Source: Piscinibacter defluvii (GTDB lineage: Bacteria > Pseudomonadota > Gammaproteobacteria > Burkholderiales > Burkholderiaceae_C). From it: 64,000 bases of DNA. The stretch spans positions 62,001 to 126,000 of the forward strand of contig NZ_RCHJ01000004.1 in the NCBI RefSeq assembly GCF_004011805.1, in the 5' to 3' direction. Position numbers and translations under genes: made by a program. Below are positions 19,946-27,819 of the stretch, one piece after another (position 1 is the first letter of the stretch; every line of letters starts with the position of its first letter). The notes under the pieces were generated by a model. That model was not told the DNA's origin. It worked only from the letters and a program-made list of their open reading frames with translations, and made no database searches.

Positions 19946-21142
19946 ATGCAACCGTTCCTGCAGGCCCACGCGACGCACCCCGACTGGCGCCTCGCGCTGG
20001 CGATGGTGCAGCCGCAGCTCGAGGCGCAGCAGCGCGCGCGCGAGGCGGGCTGGACGCCGACGCTGGGCTGGGTCTACCTGACCGACCACTACGCCACCCA
20101 GGCCGAGGCGCTGCTGGCCGAGTTGCGCAAGCGCTGGCCGGGCGTGGCCTGGGTCGGCAGCGTCGGCATCGGGGTGGCGGCCAGCGGCGTCGAGTATGTC
20201 GACGAGCCGGCCCTGTCGCTGATGCTGGCCGACCTGCCGGTGTCGGACTTCCGCCTCTTCTCCGGCACCCGGCCGCTGGGCGGTTTCGCGGCCCATGCCG
20301 CGCTCGTGCACGCCGACCCCGGCACGCCGGACCTGCCCGAGCTGCTGGCCGACCTGAGCGGCAAGACCGACAGCGGCTACCTGTTCGGCGGGCTGGCCTC
20401 CTCGCGCGGCCGCACCGTGACCATCGCCGACGCGGTGCTGCAGGGCGGCCTGTCGGGCGTCGCCTTCGGCCCCGAGGTGGCGCTGGTCTCGCGCGTCACC
20501 CAGGGCTGCCAGCCGATCGGCCCGCGCCGCACCATCACCGCGGTGCAGCAGAACGTGGTGACGCGGCTCGACGGCACGCCGGCGCTGGACTGCCTGCTGG
20601 CCGACCTCGGCCTGCCCGGGCGCGACCCGCGCGAGGCGCTGCCGCAGATCCGCCGCACGCTGGTGGGCCTGTCCGATCCGGCCGACGGCGCCGACGGCCT
20701 GGCGCGGCCGGGCGCGTTCGGCCCCGACACTCGGGTGCGCCACCTGATCGGGCTGGACCCGGCGCAGCGCGGCATCGCCGTGGCCGACCAGCCCGAGGCA
20801 GGCCAGCAGCTGGCCTTCTGCCAGCGCCACACCGAGGCGGCGCGGCGCGACCTGGTGCGCATCTGCGCCGAGATCCGCGAGGAGCTCGCCCCCGCGCACG
20901 AGCCGGCGCTGCTGCAGGGCGGCGCGGCCGAGCCGGCCGCCGCCACGGTGCGCGGCGCCGTCTACGTGAGCTGCTCGGGCCGCGGCGGGCCGCATTTCGG
21001 CGCGCCCTCGGCCGAGCTGCAGATCGTGCGCCGCGCGCTCGGCGACGTGCCACTGGTCGGTTTCTTCGCCAACGGCGAGATCGCGCGCCACCACCTGTAC
21101 GGCTACACCGGGGTGCTGACGGTCTTCACGTCGGCCGGCTGA
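19946..21142 (+). CDS. FIST-domain sensor-like protein
   Basis: This 398-residue protein has no signal peptide. The FIST N-terminal domain (about 35-230) contains LGWVYLTDHYATQAEALLAE, GVAWVGSVGIGVAASGVEY and GYLFGGLASSRGRT. The FIST C-terminal domain follows, ending VSCSGRGGPHFGAPSAELQI and VGFFANGEIARHHLYGYTGV. FIST domains are proposed small-ligand sensors, usually feeding signal transduction. Here the protein stands alone, with an AAGGGCG ribosome binding site 10 bases after phaM and a LysR gene 4 bases downstream, so it may be co-transcribed with both. Confidence 0.9.
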   Translation: MQPFLQAHATHPDWRLALAMVQPQLEAQQRAREAGWTPTLGWVYLTDHYATQAEALLAELRKRWPGVAWVGSVGIGVAASGVEYVDEPALSLMLADLPVSDFRLFSGTRPLGGFAAHAALVHADPGTPDLPELLADLSGKTDSGYLFGGLASSRGRTVTIADAVLQGGLSGVAFGPEVALVSRVTQGCQPIGPRRTITAVQQNVVTRLDGTPALDCLLADLGLPGRDPREALPQIRRTLVGLSDPADGADGLARPGAFGPDTRVRHLIGLDPAQRGIAVADQPEAGQQLAFCQRHTEAARRDLVRICAEIREELAPAHEPALLQGGAAEPAAATVRGAVYVSCSGRGGPHFGAPSAELQIVRRALGDVPLVGFFANGEIARHHLYGYTGVLTVFTSAG

Positions 21143-21146
21143 GGCC

Positions 21147-22028
21147 ATGGCGGCCGGCCGCATCCCGCCGATCCATTGCCTGCAGAGCTTCGAGGCGCTG
21201 GCGCGGCTGCGCAGCGTCACCCTGGCGGCCGACGAACTGAGCGTGACACCCAGCGCGGTGAGCCACCGCATGCGCCAGCTCGAGTCGCAGCTCGGCGTGC
21301 GGCTGTTCGCGCGCGGCGACTTCAGCCTGAGCGCCGACGGCGCGGCCTACCTGGCGCGGGTGCGCGAGGGCCTGCAGGCGCTGCAGCAGCTGCCCGGCCA
21401 GGGGCACGCCGCCGGACCGGTGCGGCTGCGCCTGGCGGTGACGCCGACCTTCTCGCGCCAGATCCTGCTGCCCAGGCTGGCGCTGTTCCGCCATGCCTAC
21501 CCGGACGTCGAGCTGATCCTGCAGGTGGCGATCCCGCTGCTGGACGTGAAGGCCGAGGAGGCCGACCTGGAGGTGCGCTACGGCACCGGCCCCTACGCCG
21601 GCGTGGAGCAGCTGCGCATCCTCAGCGACGAGGTGGTGCCGGCGTGCAGCCCGGAATACCTGCACGAGGCCGGGCCCTTCGACGGCTTCGACACCCTCGA
21701 GCAGGTGAGCCGCGCGCGTCTGATCCGCAGCCCGCTCGAATCCTGGAACACCTGGTTCCGCGCCTGCAGCATCGCGCTGCCCGAGCCGCGCGAGGGCGCG
21801 CAGTTCAACGACGTCGGCCTGATGCTCGACGCCGCCGCGGCCGGCTTCGGTGTCACGCTGATGCGCCTGAAGCTCGGGCGCGACTGGCTGGCCAACGGGC
21901 GGCTGGTGCGGCTCTCGCCGCGTTCGGTGCCGTCGCCCAACCACCACTTCCTGTGCTGGAAGCCGGGCGCGCTGGAGCGCTGGGAGTGCGCCGCCTTCGT
22001 CGACTGGCTGAAGCAGGCGCTGAGCTGA
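21147..22028 (+). CDS. LysR-family regulator, GcvA-like
   Basis: This 293-residue regulator starts MAAGRIPPIHCLQSFEALAR. The helix-turn-helix VTLAADELSVTPSAVSHRMR is the one typical of the GcvA/AmpR branch. The effector domain contains VRLRLAVTPTFSRQILLPRL. A short TraR-like surface is absent. It lies between the FIST gene (4 bases upstream) and the glycolate oxidase operon (138 bases downstream, same strand). No glcC-type GntR regulator is present, so this LysR is the nearest candidate regulator of glcDEF-lrgAB. That is inference from position. Confidence 0.92.
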   Translation: MAAGRIPPIHCLQSFEALARLRSVTLAADELSVTPSAVSHRMRQLESQLGVRLFARGDFSLSADGAAYLARVREGLQALQQLPGQGHAAGPVRLRLAVTPTFSRQILLPRLALFRHAYPDVELILQVAIPLLDVKAEEADLEVRYGTGPYAGVEQLRILSDEVVPACSPEYLHEAGPFDGFDTLEQVSRARLIRSPLESWNTWFRACSIALPEPREGAQFNDVGLMLDAAAAGFGVTLMRLKLGRDWLANGRLVRLSPRSVPSPNHHFLCWKPGALERWECAAFVDWLKQALS

Positions 22029-22091
22029 CGCCCTGAAGAATCCTCACGCGCGGCGCCAACAGACTTCACGCGCAGCGCCCGCCGCCGGCCC

Positions 22092-22142
22092 TACAGTCGC
22101 GTCCCGATCGACGGGCGGCGCGCAGCGGGCGCGTTACAGTCG
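22092..22142 (+). promoter_or_regulatory. two TACAGTCG direct repeats upstream of glcD
   Basis: TACAGTCG occurs at 22092-22099 and 22135-22142, 43 bases apart (about four helical turns), in the 138-base gap before glcD. Each contains TACAGT, a plausible -10 box, but neither has a clear -35. They may be regulator half-sites or tandem promoters. Confidence 0.3.
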
Positions 22143-22166
22143 GCCACGCGATCCGAAGGACGTCCG

Positions 22167-23690
22167 ATGAACGCACCGACCACGATGCCCGCCGAACTCG
22201 GCCTCGCCGGCGGCGTCGCGACGAACGGCCGCGCGGCGCGCCGCGCCGAGGTCGTGGCCGAGCTCGCGCCGCTGCTGCCGCCGCACGCGCTGCTGTGGCA
22301 CAGCGAGGACACCATCCCCTACGAATGCGACGGGCTGACGGCCTACCGCCAGCAGCCGCTGGTGGTGGCGCTGCCCGAGACCGAGGAGCAGGTCGCCGCC
22401 GTGCTGCGCACCTGCCACCGGCTCGGCGTGCCGGTGGTGGCGCGCGGCGCCGGCACCGGGCTGTCGGGCGGCGCGCTGCCGCACAAGCTGGGCGTGACGC
22501 TCAGCCTGGCGAAGTTCAACCGCATCCTCAAGCTCGACGCGCTGGCCCGCACGGCGCGTGTGCAGTGCGGCGTGCGCAACCTCGCGATCAGCGAGGCCGC
22601 GGCGCCGCACGGCCTGTACTACGCACCCGACCCCTCGAGCCAGATCGCCTGCACGATCGGCGGCAACGTGGCCGAGAACTCCGGCGGCGTGCACTGCCTG
22701 AAGTACGGCCTGACGATCCACAACGTGCTGCGCGTGCGCGGCTTCACGATCGAGGGCGAGGCGATCGAGTTCGGCTCCGAGGCGCTCGACGCCGCCGGGC
22801 TCGACCTGATGAGCGTGCTGGTGGGCAGCGAGGGCATGCTGGCGGTGATCACCGAGGTCACCGTCAAGCTGGTGCCCAAGCCCCGGCTGGCGCGCTGCAT
22901 CATGGCCAGCTTCGACGACATCCGCAAGGCCGGCGCGGCGGTGGCCGACGTGATCGGCGCCGGCATCATCCCGGCCGGCCTGGAGATGATGGACAAGCCG
23001 ATGACGGCCGCGGTCGAGGACTTCGTGCATGCCGGCTACGACCTCACGGCCGAGGCCATCCTGCTGTGCGAGAGCGACGGCACGCCCGAAGAGGTGGAGG
23101 AAGAGATCGCCCGCATGGTCGAGGTGCTGAAGGCCAGCGGCGCGACCGGCATCGCGGTCAGCGAGAACGAGGCGCAGCGCCTGAAGTTCTGGAGCGGGCG
23201 CAAGAACGCCTTCCCGGCCTCGGGCCGCATCAGCCCCGACTACATGTGCATGGACTCGACCATCCCGCGCAAGCGCCTGGCCGACATCCTGCTCGCCATC
23301 GCCGAGATGGAGAAGAAGTACGAGCTGAAGTGCTGCAACGTGTTCCACGCCGGCGACGGCAACCTGCACCCGCTGATCCTGTTCGACGCCAACGACCCCG
23401 ACCAGCTGCACCGCTGCGAGCTGTTCGGCGCCGACATCCTCGAGACCAGCGTGCGCCTGGGCGGCACGGTGACCGGCGAGCACGGCGTGGGCGTCGAGAA
23501 GCTCAGCTCGATGTGCGTGCAGTTCGCGCCGGCCGAGCGCGAGCAGATGCTCGCGCTCAAGCGTGCCTTCGACCCGCAGGAGCTGCTCAACCCGGGCAAG
23601 GTGATCCCGACGCTGCACCGCTGCGCCGAGTACGGGAAGATGCATGTCTCGCGCGGCCTGCTGCCGTTCGCGGACATTCCGCGCTTCTGA
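22167..23690 (+). CDS. glcD: glycolate oxidase FAD-linked subunit GlcD
   Basis: This 507-residue flavoprotein has a PCMH-type FAD-binding domain (VVARGAGTGLSGGALPHKLG, SSQIACTIGGNVAENSGGVH) and a C-terminal FAD-oxidase domain (NVFHAGDGNLHPLILFD, GEHGVGVEKLSSM). GlcD oxidises glycolate (or D-lactate) to glyoxylate together with GlcE and GlcF, passing electrons towards the respiratory chain. GAAGGA lies 8 bases before the ATG. It heads the operon glcD-glcE-lrgA-lrgB-glcF with very short gaps. Confidence 0.95.
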   Translation: MNAPTTMPAELGLAGGVATNGRAARRAEVVAELAPLLPPHALLWHSEDTIPYECDGLTAYRQQPLVVALPETEEQVAAVLRTCHRLGVPVVARGAGTGLSGGALPHKLGVTLSLAKFNRILKLDALARTARVQCGVRNLAISEAAAPHGLYYAPDPSSQIACTIGGNVAENSGGVHCLKYGLTIHNVLRVRGFTIEGEAIEFGSEALDAAGLDLMSVLVGSEGMLAVITEVTVKLVPKPRLARCIMASFDDIRKAGAAVADVIGAGIIPAGLEMMDKPMTAAVEDFVHAGYDLTAEAILLCESDGTPEEVEEEIARMVEVLKASGATGIAVSENEAQRLKFWSGRKNAFPASGRISPDYMCMDSTIPRKRLADILLAIAEMEKKYELKCCNVFHAGDGNLHPLILFDANDPDQLHRCELFGADILETSVRLGGTVTGEHGVGVEKLSSMCVQFAPAEREQMLALKRAFDPQELLNPGKVIPTLHRCAEYGKMHVSRGLLPFADIPRF

Positions 23691-23691
23691 C

Positions 23692-24780
23692 ATGAAAGAC
23701 CCCGCGCTGCAGATCCTGATCGACCGCGTGCTCAGCGCCCAGGCCGCCGGCGCGCAACTCGACATCCGCGGCGGCGGCACCAAGGCCTTCTACGGCGAGG
23801 TGCCGGTCGGCGAGCCGCTGGACACGCGCGTCCTCGAGGGCATCTCGAGCTACGAACCGACCGAGCTGGTCGTCACCGCGCGCTGCGGCACCTCGCTGGC
23901 CAAGCTGGAGGCGACGCTGGCCGAGCAGGGTCAGTGCCTGCCCTTCGAGCCGCCCCATTTCGCGCCCGGCGCGACGGTCGGCGGAATGGTCGCCGCGGGG
24001 CTGGCCGGCCCGGCGCGTGCGGCGGTCGGCTCGGTGCGCGACTACGTGCTCGGCGCCACGCTGCTCAATGGCCGCGCCGAGGTGCTCAGCTTCGGCGGCC
24101 AGGTGATGAAGAACGTGGCCGGCTACGACGTGGCGCGCCTGCTGGCCGGCTCGCTGGGCACGCTGGGCGTGATCCTCGAGGTCTCGCTGAAGGTGCTGCC
24201 GGTGGCCCCGGCCACGGCGACGCTGCGCTTCTCGATGGACCAGGCGCAGGCGCTCGACCGGCTCAACCGCTGGGGCGGCCAGCCACTGCCGATCAACGCC
24301 AGCGCCTGGTGGGACGGCACCCTGCTCGTGCGCCTGCGCGGCGCCTTCGCGGCGGTGCAGTCGGCCATCGCGACGCTCGGCGGCGAGCTGATCGAGCCGG
24401 CCCACGCCGCGCCGTTCTGGGACGGCCTGCGCGACCACGGTGACGAGTTCTTCGCCAAGGCGGCCGCCGCGGTGGAGGCCGGCGCCGCGCTGTGGCGCCT
24501 GTCGGTGCCGCAGACCGCACCGGTGCTGGCGCTGCCCGGCGAGCAGCTGGTCGAGTGGGGCGGCGCGCAGCGCTGGCTGTGCAGCGGCGTCGGTGCCGCC
24601 GCGGTGCGCGACGCGGCCGCCAGGGCGGGCGGCCACGCGACGCTGTTCCGCGCGCGGGACAAGTCCGCCGGCGCGTTCGCGCCGCTGAAGGCGCCGCTGG
24701 ACCGCATCCACCGCGAGCTGAAGAAGGCCTTCGACCCCTCGGGCGTGTTCAACGCCGGCCGGCTCTACCCGGGGCTCTGA
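23692..24780 (+). CDS. glcE: glycolate oxidase subunit GlcE
   Basis: This 362-residue FAD-binding subunit starts MKDPALQILIDRVLSAQAAG, one base after the glcD stop. The PCMH FAD domain contains LDIRGGGTKAFYGEVPVGEP, FAPGATVGGMVAAGLAGPAR and MKNVAGYDVARLLAGSLGTL. It ends PSGVFNAGRLYPGL, the usual GlcE terminus. It forms the glycolate dehydrogenase complex with GlcD and GlcF. Its size agrees with the family. Confidence 0.95.
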   Translation: MKDPALQILIDRVLSAQAAGAQLDIRGGGTKAFYGEVPVGEPLDTRVLEGISSYEPTELVVTARCGTSLAKLEATLAEQGQCLPFEPPHFAPGATVGGMVAAGLAGPARAAVGSVRDYVLGATLLNGRAEVLSFGGQVMKNVAGYDVARLLAGSLGTLGVILEVSLKVLPVAPATATLRFSMDQAQALDRLNRWGGQPLPINASAWWDGTLLVRLRGAFAAVQSAIATLGGELIEPAHAAPFWDGLRDHGDEFFAKAAAAVEAGAALWRLSVPQTAPVLALPGEQLVEWGGAQRWLCSGVGAAAVRDAAARAGGHATLFRARDKSAGAFAPLKAPLDRIHRELKKAFDPSGVFNAGRLYPGL

Positions 24781-24784
24781 GCAG

Positions 24785-25129
24785 ATGCTCGTGCTGCGGG
24801 GCCTTGCCTGGCTGCTGCTGGCCCAGTCGCTCGGCGAGGCGCTGGCGCGCCTGCTCGAGCTGAAGCTGCCCGGCCCGGTGCTCGGGCTGCTGCTGATGCT
24901 CGCGGCGCTATCCTTCGAGGCGGTGCGCACGCCGGTGGCCGCGGCGGCGGACACCCTGCTGGCCCACCTCTCGCTGCTGTTCGTGCCGGTCGGCGTGGGC
25001 GTGATGACGCACCTCGGGCTGCTCGCGCAGTACGGGCTGCGCATGCTGCTGGTGATCGTGGCCTCCACCTTCGTCGGCCTGGCCGTCACGGCGCTGGTGC
25101 TGCGCGCGGCGCTGCGGAGGCGTGCCTGA
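24785..25129 (+). CDS. lrgA: LrgA/CidA-family membrane protein within the glycolate operon
   Basis: This 114-residue protein has four hydrophobic helices and the CidA/LrgA signature KLPGPVLGLLLMLAAL followed by LLFVPVGVGVMTHLGLL. LrgA was first described as an antiholin-like protein. More recent work ties LrgAB pairs to carboxylate transport: pyruvate uptake in Bacillus and Streptococcus, and the plastid LrgAB fusion PLGG1 carries glycolate and glycerate. Placement between glcE and glcF, with a 4-base gap before it and a TGATG junction to lrgB, points to glycolate transport here. Confidence 0.92.
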   Translation: MLVLRGLAWLLLAQSLGEALARLLELKLPGPVLGLLLMLAALSFEAVRTPVAAAADTLLAHLSLLFVPVGVGVMTHLGLLAQYGLRMLLVIVASTFVGLAVTALVLRAALRRRA

Positions 25130-25842
25130 TGCACGAGGTCGTCGAGCTGTGGGTCTACCTCTCTGCCACGCCGCTGTTCGGGCTGACCGCGACGCTGGTC
25201 ACCTACGTGCTGGCGCAGGCGCTGTACCAGCGCGCCGGGCAGGCCCCCTGGGCCAACCCGGTGCTGTGGACGGTGCTGATGCTGGCCACCCTGCTGACGC
25301 TGACGAACACGCCCTACCCGAGCTACTTCTCGGGCGCGCAGTTCATCCACTTCCTGCTCGGGCCCGCGGTGGTGGCGCTCGCCTGGCCGCTGTGGCAGCG
25401 CCGGCACGAGCTGCGCGCACGCGCGGTCGCGCTGCTGGGCGCCGCACTGGCGGGCGGCGCGGCGGCTGCCGGCAGCGCGGTGGCGCTCGGCTGGGCGCTC
25501 GGCCTGCCCGGCGAGGTGCTGCGCTCGCTCGCGCCCAAGTCGGTGACGGCGCCGGTGGCCATGGGCATCGCCGAATCGCTCGGCGGCATCCCGGCGCTGG
25601 CCGCGGTGTTCGCGGTGCTGACCGGCCTGGCCGGCGCGATCGGCGCCAAGTACCTGTTCGACGCGCTGCGCATCGGCGCACCCGAGCAGCGCGGCTTCGC
25701 GCTCGGCACCGCCTCGCACGGCATCGGCGCCGCGCGGGCGATGCAGGTCCACCCGGACGCCGGCGCCTATGCCGGCCTCGCGCTCGGCCTGCAGGCGGTG
25801 CTTGCCGCGCTGCTGATGCCGCTGCTGGCCCATTTCCTCTGA
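25129..25842 (+). CDS. lrgB: LrgB/CidB-family membrane protein within the glycolate operon
   Basis: This 237-residue polytopic membrane protein has the LrgB signatures LRSLAPKSVTAPVAMGIAES, GGIPALAAVFAVLTGLAGAI and GTASHGIGAARAMQV. Its ATG overlaps the lrgA stop (TGATG), so the two are translationally coupled as in other LrgAB systems. A GGAGG sequence lies near the end of lrgA. The two proteins probably act together in the inner membrane; in this operon a glycolate/2-hydroxyacid carrier is the best inference. It takes the place of the GlcA permease of Escherichia coli. Confidence 0.93.
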   Translation: MHEVVELWVYLSATPLFGLTATLVTYVLAQALYQRAGQAPWANPVLWTVLMLATLLTLTNTPYPSYFSGAQFIHFLLGPAVVALAWPLWQRRHELRARAVALLGAALAGGAAAAGSAVALGWALGLPGEVLRSLAPKSVTAPVAMGIAESLGGIPALAAVFAVLTGLAGAIGAKYLFDALRIGAPEQRGFALGTASHGIGAARAMQVHPDAGAYAGLALGLQAVLAALLMPLLAHFL

Positions 25843-25854
25843 GCCCCACCCACC

Positions 25855-27087
25855 ATGCAGACCACGCTCGCGCCCGAGTTCCAGAACACGCCCGAAGGCC
25901 GCGAGGCCGAGGCGATCCTGCGCAAGTGCGTGCATTGCGGCTTCTGCACCGCCACCTGCCCCACCTACCAGCTGCTCGGCGACGAGCTGGACGGCCCGCG
26001 TGGCCGCATCTACCTGATGAAGCAGGTGCTCGAGGGCAAGCCGGTCACGCGTGCCACCCAGCAGCACCTGGACCGCTGCCTGACCTGCCGCAACTGCGAG
26101 ACCACCTGCCCGAGCGGCGTGCAGTACGGTCGCCTGGTGGACATCGGGCGCCACATCGTCGAGCAGCGCGTCGAGCGCCCGGCGCAGGAGAAGGCGGTGC
26201 GCTGGATGCTCAAAGAGGGCCTCACGTCGCCGGCCTTCAAGCCCGCGCTGGCGCTCGGCCGGCTGGCCCGGCCCTTCCTGCCCGCGGCGCTGAAGTCCAA
26301 GGTCCCGGCCGCGGCGGGCGACCGCGCGCACCGCTGGCCGACGCGCACGCACCCGCGCAAGGTGCTGATGCTGCTGGGTTGCGTGCAGCCGGCGATGATG
26401 CCCAACGTCAACAGCGCCACCGCGCGCGTGCTCGACGCCGCAGGCATCCAGACCCTGGTGGCCGACGGCGCCGGCTGCTGCGGCGCGCTGCGCGCCCACC
26501 TGGCCGACCACGACGGCGGCCTGGCCGACATGCGGCGCAACGTCGACGCCTGGTGGCCGCTGGTCTCGGCCGGCACGGTGGAGGCGATCGTGATGAACGC
26601 GTCGGCCTGCGGCGCGACGGTGAAGGACTACGGCCACGCGCTGCGCGACGATCCGGCCTACGCCGAGCGCGCCGCGCGCATCTCGGCGCTGACGCGCGAC
26701 CTCTCCGAACTGCTGCCCGAGATCGTGCCCAGGCTCAAGCCGCGCCTGCAGCGCCGCGGCCTGTCGCAGATCGCCTTCCATCCGCCGTGCACGCTGCAGC
26801 ACGGCCAGCAGCTGCGCGGCGGCGTCGAGGCCGGCCTGGCCGAGCTGGGCTTCGACGTCAGGCTGGCCGCCAGCGAGGCGCACCTGTGCTGCGGCTCGGC
26901 CGGCACCTACTCGGTGCTGCAGCCCGAGCTCTCGACCCAGCTGCGCGACCGCAAGCTCGCCAACCTGTCGCCGCTGCAGCCGCAGGTGATCGCCTCGGCC
27001 AACATCGGCTGCATCCAGCACCTGCAGTCGGGCACGCAGACACCGGTGAAGCACTGGGTCGAGATCGTGGACGAATGCCTGGCCTGA
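25855..27087 (+). CDS. glcF: glycolate oxidase iron-sulfur subunit GlcF
   Basis: This 410-residue protein carries two 4Fe-4S motifs near the N-terminus (CVHCGFCTATCPTYQLLG around residue 25 and CLTCRNCETTCPSGVQYGR around residue 76). Two CCG domains follow (GAGCCGALRAH and HLCCGSAGTYSVLQPE). This is the standard GlcF layout, passing electrons from the flavin subunits to quinone. The gene is the last of the operon and is followed by a hairpin. Confidence 0.95.
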   Translation: MQTTLAPEFQNTPEGREAEAILRKCVHCGFCTATCPTYQLLGDELDGPRGRIYLMKQVLEGKPVTRATQQHLDRCLTCRNCETTCPSGVQYGRLVDIGRHIVEQRVERPAQEKAVRWMLKEGLTSPAFKPALALGRLARPFLPAALKSKVPAAAGDRAHRWPTRTHPRKVLMLLGCVQPAMMPNVNSATARVLDAAGIQTLVADGAGCCGALRAHLADHDGGLADMRRNVDAWWPLVSAGTVEAIVMNASACGATVKDYGHALRDDPAYAERAARISALTRDLSELLPEIVPRLKPRLQRRGLSQIAFHPPCTLQHGQQLRGGVEAGLAELGFDVRLAASEAHLCCGSAGTYSVLQPELSTQLRDRKLANLSPLQPQVIASANIGCIQHLQSGTQTPVKHWVEIVDECLA

Positions 27088-27119
27088 ACACCTGCTCACG
27101 ATCGGCCGCCGGCGCTTAA

Positions 27120-27141
27120 GGCAGGGCTAACCCGCCCTGCC
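27120..27141 (+). terminator. hairpin after glcF
   Basis: GGCAGGG and CCCTGCC form a perfect 7-base-pair stem with an 8-base loop, 33 bases after the glcF stop. There is no T-run, but the position between two operons on the same strand fits a transcription end. Confidence 0.5.
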
Positions 27142-27162
27142 GAGCATGCCTGCATCGAACAC

Positions 27163-27179
27163 GGCGCCACCGCGGCGCC
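27163..27179 (+). promoter_or_regulatory. GGCGCC-N5-GGCGCC hairpin just before the hemolysin-family operon
   Basis: Two copies of the self-complementary hexamer GGCGCC flank ACCGC, so the RNA can form a 6-base-pair hairpin. It ends 4 bases before the GGGAG ribosome binding site of the next gene. It could be a leader structure that affects translation or stability, or an operator. Confidence 0.35.
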
Positions 27180-27192
27180 TGCGGGAGCATGC

Positions 27193-27819
27193 ATGGCGAT
27201 GGCCTGTCGAGACGAGGAACCCCGGTCCGTGCCGGCGCCGGGCACGCTGCGCCTGCACGGGCGCGACGACGCGCAGCGCGCCGAGGTCGAGCAGTTCATC
27301 CGCACCGTCTATGCCGAGCGCTTCGGCGCCGTGCTGCGCCGCTTCGCGCCGCAGCTGGTGAGCCTGCGCGATGCCGACGGGCACATCACCGCGGCCGCCG
27401 GCTACCGCAGCGCGGCAACCGACACGCTGTTCCTGGAGCGCTACCTGGACGAGCCGGTGCAGGTCGCGCTGGCCCGCCATGCCGGCGAGGCGCCGGCGCG
27501 TGCCGGCATCGTCGAGGTCGGCCACCTCGCCGCGGCGCGCGCCGGCGAAGGCCGGCGCCTGATCCTGCTGCTCGGCCCGCACCTGGCGGCGCAGGGCTGC
27601 CAGTGGGTGGTCAGCACGCTGACCGAGGAGTTGCGCGCGCTGTTCGTGCGCATCGGCGTGACGCCGCTGGCCCTCGGCCGCGCCGACGCGGCCATGCTCG
27701 GCGCCGAGGCGGCCGACTGGGGCGACTACTACGAGCACCAGCTGGTGGTGCTGGCCGGCCACCTGCCGCTCGCCCTGCGCCGCCTGGCGCGCCGCATCGC
27801 GCAGGAGCAGGGCGCATGA
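27193..27819 (+). CDS. thermostable-hemolysin family protein (PF12261), acyltransferase-like
   Basis: This 208-residue protein matches the thermostable hemolysin (delta-VPH) family: AEVEQFIRTVYAERFGAVLR, PQLVSLRDADGHITAAAGYR, FLERYLDEPVQVALA and GIVEVGHLAAARAGEGRRLI. There is no signal peptide or transmembrane helix, so it is unlikely to be a secreted toxin. The pattern of strands and the EVGHLA stretch resemble GNAT or autoinducer-synthase folds, which suggests acyl transfer; that is inference. It is first in a five-gene unit whose ATGA junctions couple translation. GGGAG lies 5 bases before this ATG; a second in-frame ATG lies at 27199. Confidence 0.88.
   Translation: MAMACRDEEPRSVPAPGTLRLHGRDDAQRAEVEQFIRTVYAERFGAVLRRFAPQLVSLRDADGHITAAAGYRSAATDTLFLERYLDEPVQVALARHAGEAPARAGIVEVGHLAAARAGEGRRLILLLGPHLAAQGCQWVVSTLTEELRALFVRIGVTPLALGRADAAMLGAEAADWGDYYEHQLVVLAGHLPLALRRLARRIAQEQGA

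Noticed and set aside
22029-22166. Glycine riboswitch in the leader next to the GcvA-like regulator gene
   Set aside because: No tandem glycine-aptamer core is visible, and the downstream genes are for glycolate oxidation.
23587-27099. 1170-codon open frame antisense to the glycolate operon
   Set aside because: The same GC-codon effect; the sense strand has five well-recognised genes there.
27193-27819. A secreted hemolysin toxin
   Set aside because: There is no signal peptide or membrane-spanning segment, and the gene is coupled to four genes, three of them enzymes. The family name alone does not support toxin function here.
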